Shown here one piece after another: positions 62,401-64,000 of a DNA stretch of 64,000 bases (position 1 is its first letter; the number at the start of each line of letters is the position of its first letter). Under the pieces are notes generated by a model. It saw nothing but the letters and a program-made list of their open reading frames with translations. It had not been told where the DNA came from and ran no database searches. The translations under genes and the position numbers were made by a program. Source of the stretch: Theodoxus fluviatilis (lineage: Eukaryota > Mollusca > Gastropoda > Cycloneritida > Neritidae); the NCBI GenBank assembly GCA_034096865.1, contig JAWQFJ010025441.1, forward strand, positions 1 to 64,000, given 5' to 3'.

Positions 62401-62995
62401 CATCAGTCACGTACACAACAGGATTTCCCCCGAATTCCAGGCAGATTACATGCATGTTTGTCGCGTTTGGTGCATTCTAATTTCATCATAAGAGGTAACG
62501 TTTACTTTGAATGAAGGATATCAAATGACGTCTCTTTTATTTTAAGAATGTTCTCTTTCGACATTCAAAATTACGATGCGAGCAAAGGCAAAGAATAAAA
62601 GTTTTCAAAACAGCTGTAAAGCAAATGAAATAGCAAATGAAAGAGAAAAGTTCGGGCACACACGACGCTTTATTAGAGAACGAGTTTGAAAGTAAGGCAA
62701 ATACTTCATGCAAATGAGATTCAGTAGTGACTATAGTGGAATGATGCATTGCACATTCAAAAGAGGCAAGGGGGAGGGAGGATGTAAATGGTATTCATGA
62801 AGTTCCTGAGTATGATCTAACAGATAATACCTGAAGTGGATATGATAAGAATTGTTAAGACCCTTTCCAACATCCAAAATGGTTGACAGTGAACAAGTAG
62901 ATTTCAGTTGTAAAACAGGCAGAAAGCAGAGCGACAAGCAAGGCAGAAGCAGAATTTTAAAATATGAAGGAGGAAAGTGCCTGATTATACCATCC
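62401..62995. other. Intergenic, nothing recognised
   Basis: No supported feature. Confidence 0.4.
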
Positions 62996-63065
62996 CCCTG
63001 TGGGTTCGGGGTAAGAATTGACCCACCGCGTCTCCCTACGCGATTCGTAAGAGGCGAATAACTAG
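62988..63065. mobile_element. Possible SINE-type conserved-domain fragment
   Basis: The words CCCCCTGTGGGTTCGGGG and CGTAAGAGGCGA, about 30 bases apart, match from memory a short sequence scattered widely in invertebrate genomes. No A and B boxes were found beside it, and the family cannot be named here. Confidence 0.3.
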
Positions 63066-63727
63066 GGACACCGTGACTTGTATTGCGTTTACTCTAAACT
63101 GCTCTAGTGGTTTTCGTGCCTAGTGGCCTTACACAGCCTTCAAAGGTTGATAGGCCGTAAAACACCATTCATCCATCCTGATTATATCAACACACATAAA
63201 AGTGAAAAGCATGCACAGAGGTTCAACAGCTGCAGCGAGATAAAAGTTGTCCAGTGGGCAAATCTCCCAACCAGGAATACTGGGCGCTGCCTTGAGGAGG
63301 TGGGGAAGAGAAAGAGAGAGGCCAGGGGGAGGGAGGACAAGTGGGGATGGAAGACAAGCGGAGATGGAGGAGACAGAAGGGAAGAAGCTCGGGGCTGGCA
63401 ACGCTGCTGCACGCGTCTTCGCACGTGGCAGGGACACTGCCAGGGAACTCTGCCAAAACCCGCAGTGGCGGCCCCGGGGGCATCCGCCCCCTGTGCGTCT
63501 GGGGCCCAGGGGACAAGGCGCGAATGGCTGGCCTGGCTTACTGTCCCCCCAGGGCTCAGGGCCAAACCAAATGATCTCCAAAAAGTGCCAGCCAAGGCTT
63601 TGAGCGGCGTCCAAGACTAGCGAGACGGTGCCCACACGTGGAAGCGTGCCGGTGCCAACTGCAGGTGCCACAAGTCAAGGCAGCACACAGGTGTCTCTAG
63701 GCAAACGGGCTGAAGGCCCTGCTTAGT
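63066..63727. other. GC-rich segment, nothing recognised
   Basis: Positions 63390-63680 are GC-rich with open frames on both strands. No frame shows a domain or a good acceptor-donor pair, so no exon is called. Confidence 0.3.
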
Positions 63728-63789
63728 GAATTGAAGGTCTCACCTGTGGTGGCGACCTTGGCTTGATACGCAGGTGAGACCTTGAATTC
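63728..63789. repeat. 19-bp inverted repeat
   Basis: GAATTGAAGGTCTCACCTG (63728-63746) pairs with 63771-63789, with one mismatch and a 24-base loop. It is a foldback or the remains of a small element. Confidence 0.75.
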
Positions 63790-64000
63790 GGTGCCAGAGA
63801 ATGAAAGCGAGAAGTGTGGAGAAATATAGAGGGGGAAGACTGTACACATGTCATATGGCAGGCCAAGTTTTTTTTATAGCAAGTGGTTGTTTTCTATACC
63901 CTCTGCATACGATCGTCATTGCCTCGACAAATGGTCAGTGAGGCATTGGAGAGCTTGCCTTTCCCGGCAAGCGATGGCTTTCCCTCCACGCGTTCGTCTT

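Noticed and set aside
63129..63671. GC-rich overlapping frames near the right edge
   Set aside because: Several frames are open on both strands through composition alone, and no acceptor-donor pair encloses one of them.

Overview
This is animal nuclear DNA. Protein-coding sequence is sparse, coding parts are split by GT-AG introns, and the density of transposon remnants and simple repeats is very high. The repeat families recognised (RTE-like and CR1/L2-like LINEs, THAP/P-element-type transposase, Mutator-like transposase, a tRNA-Lys-like SINE, CAGA-tailed dispersed repeats, TA-flanked MITEs) together with long GA/CT, GT, TCC and CAGA arrays suggest a marine lophotrochozoan, most likely a mollusc such as a gastropod. 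That placement is inference, because no rRNA or housekeeping gene is present to confirm it.

Layout. Positions 1-2351 hold an internally deleted Mutator-like element. Positions 2400-3800 hold a 5'-truncated, frameshifted LINE. A polypyrimidine TCC block (4489-5144) and a GT block (6036-6305) follow. Positions 6693-9785 hold an apparently intact two-exon P-element/THAP9-type transposase on the minus strand, with a small TA-flanked MITE in its intron. Positions 10,000-14,100 are a repeat cluster: two copies of a tRNA-derived SINE with extra B-box-like segments, a pogo-like MITE and two copies of a dispersed repeat carrying CRE octamers. Positions 14-23 kb are mostly anonymous, with a cluster of three perfect CRE octamers (16917-16989) and a 7 x 56-bp minisatellite (22557-22950).

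The main host-gene candidate is a minus-strand gene. Its last exon (25063-23305) encodes a Ser/Thr-rich mucin-like stalk, a furin-like RRLRRD site, one transmembrane helix and a 20-residue cytoplasmic tail. Upstream exons were predicted from splice signals plus open phase-compatible frames at 31835-31708, 33693-33594 and 38787-38660, with a possible further one at 52709-52573. The introns of this gene hold most of the simple repeats and a 34-copy, 35-bp minisatellite (36189-37409).

Further right are a degenerate LINE (43385-44765) and a DNA transposon bounded by CATTCAGCGTGGCTGAGACTA repeats (48396-51295). That transposon carries a THAP-domain exon and an oppositely oriented SAP-like exon, and a second TA-flanked element is inserted inside its own left terminal repeat. 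From 51.3 to 64 kb only simple repeats, G-rich DNA, one inverted repeat and a possible SINE-type fragment were found.

Most genes here are transposon genes and do not form a pathway. No RNA gene, CRISPR array or virus-like gene was supported. Exon calls other than the large last exon rest on manual splice-site reading and need transcript data.
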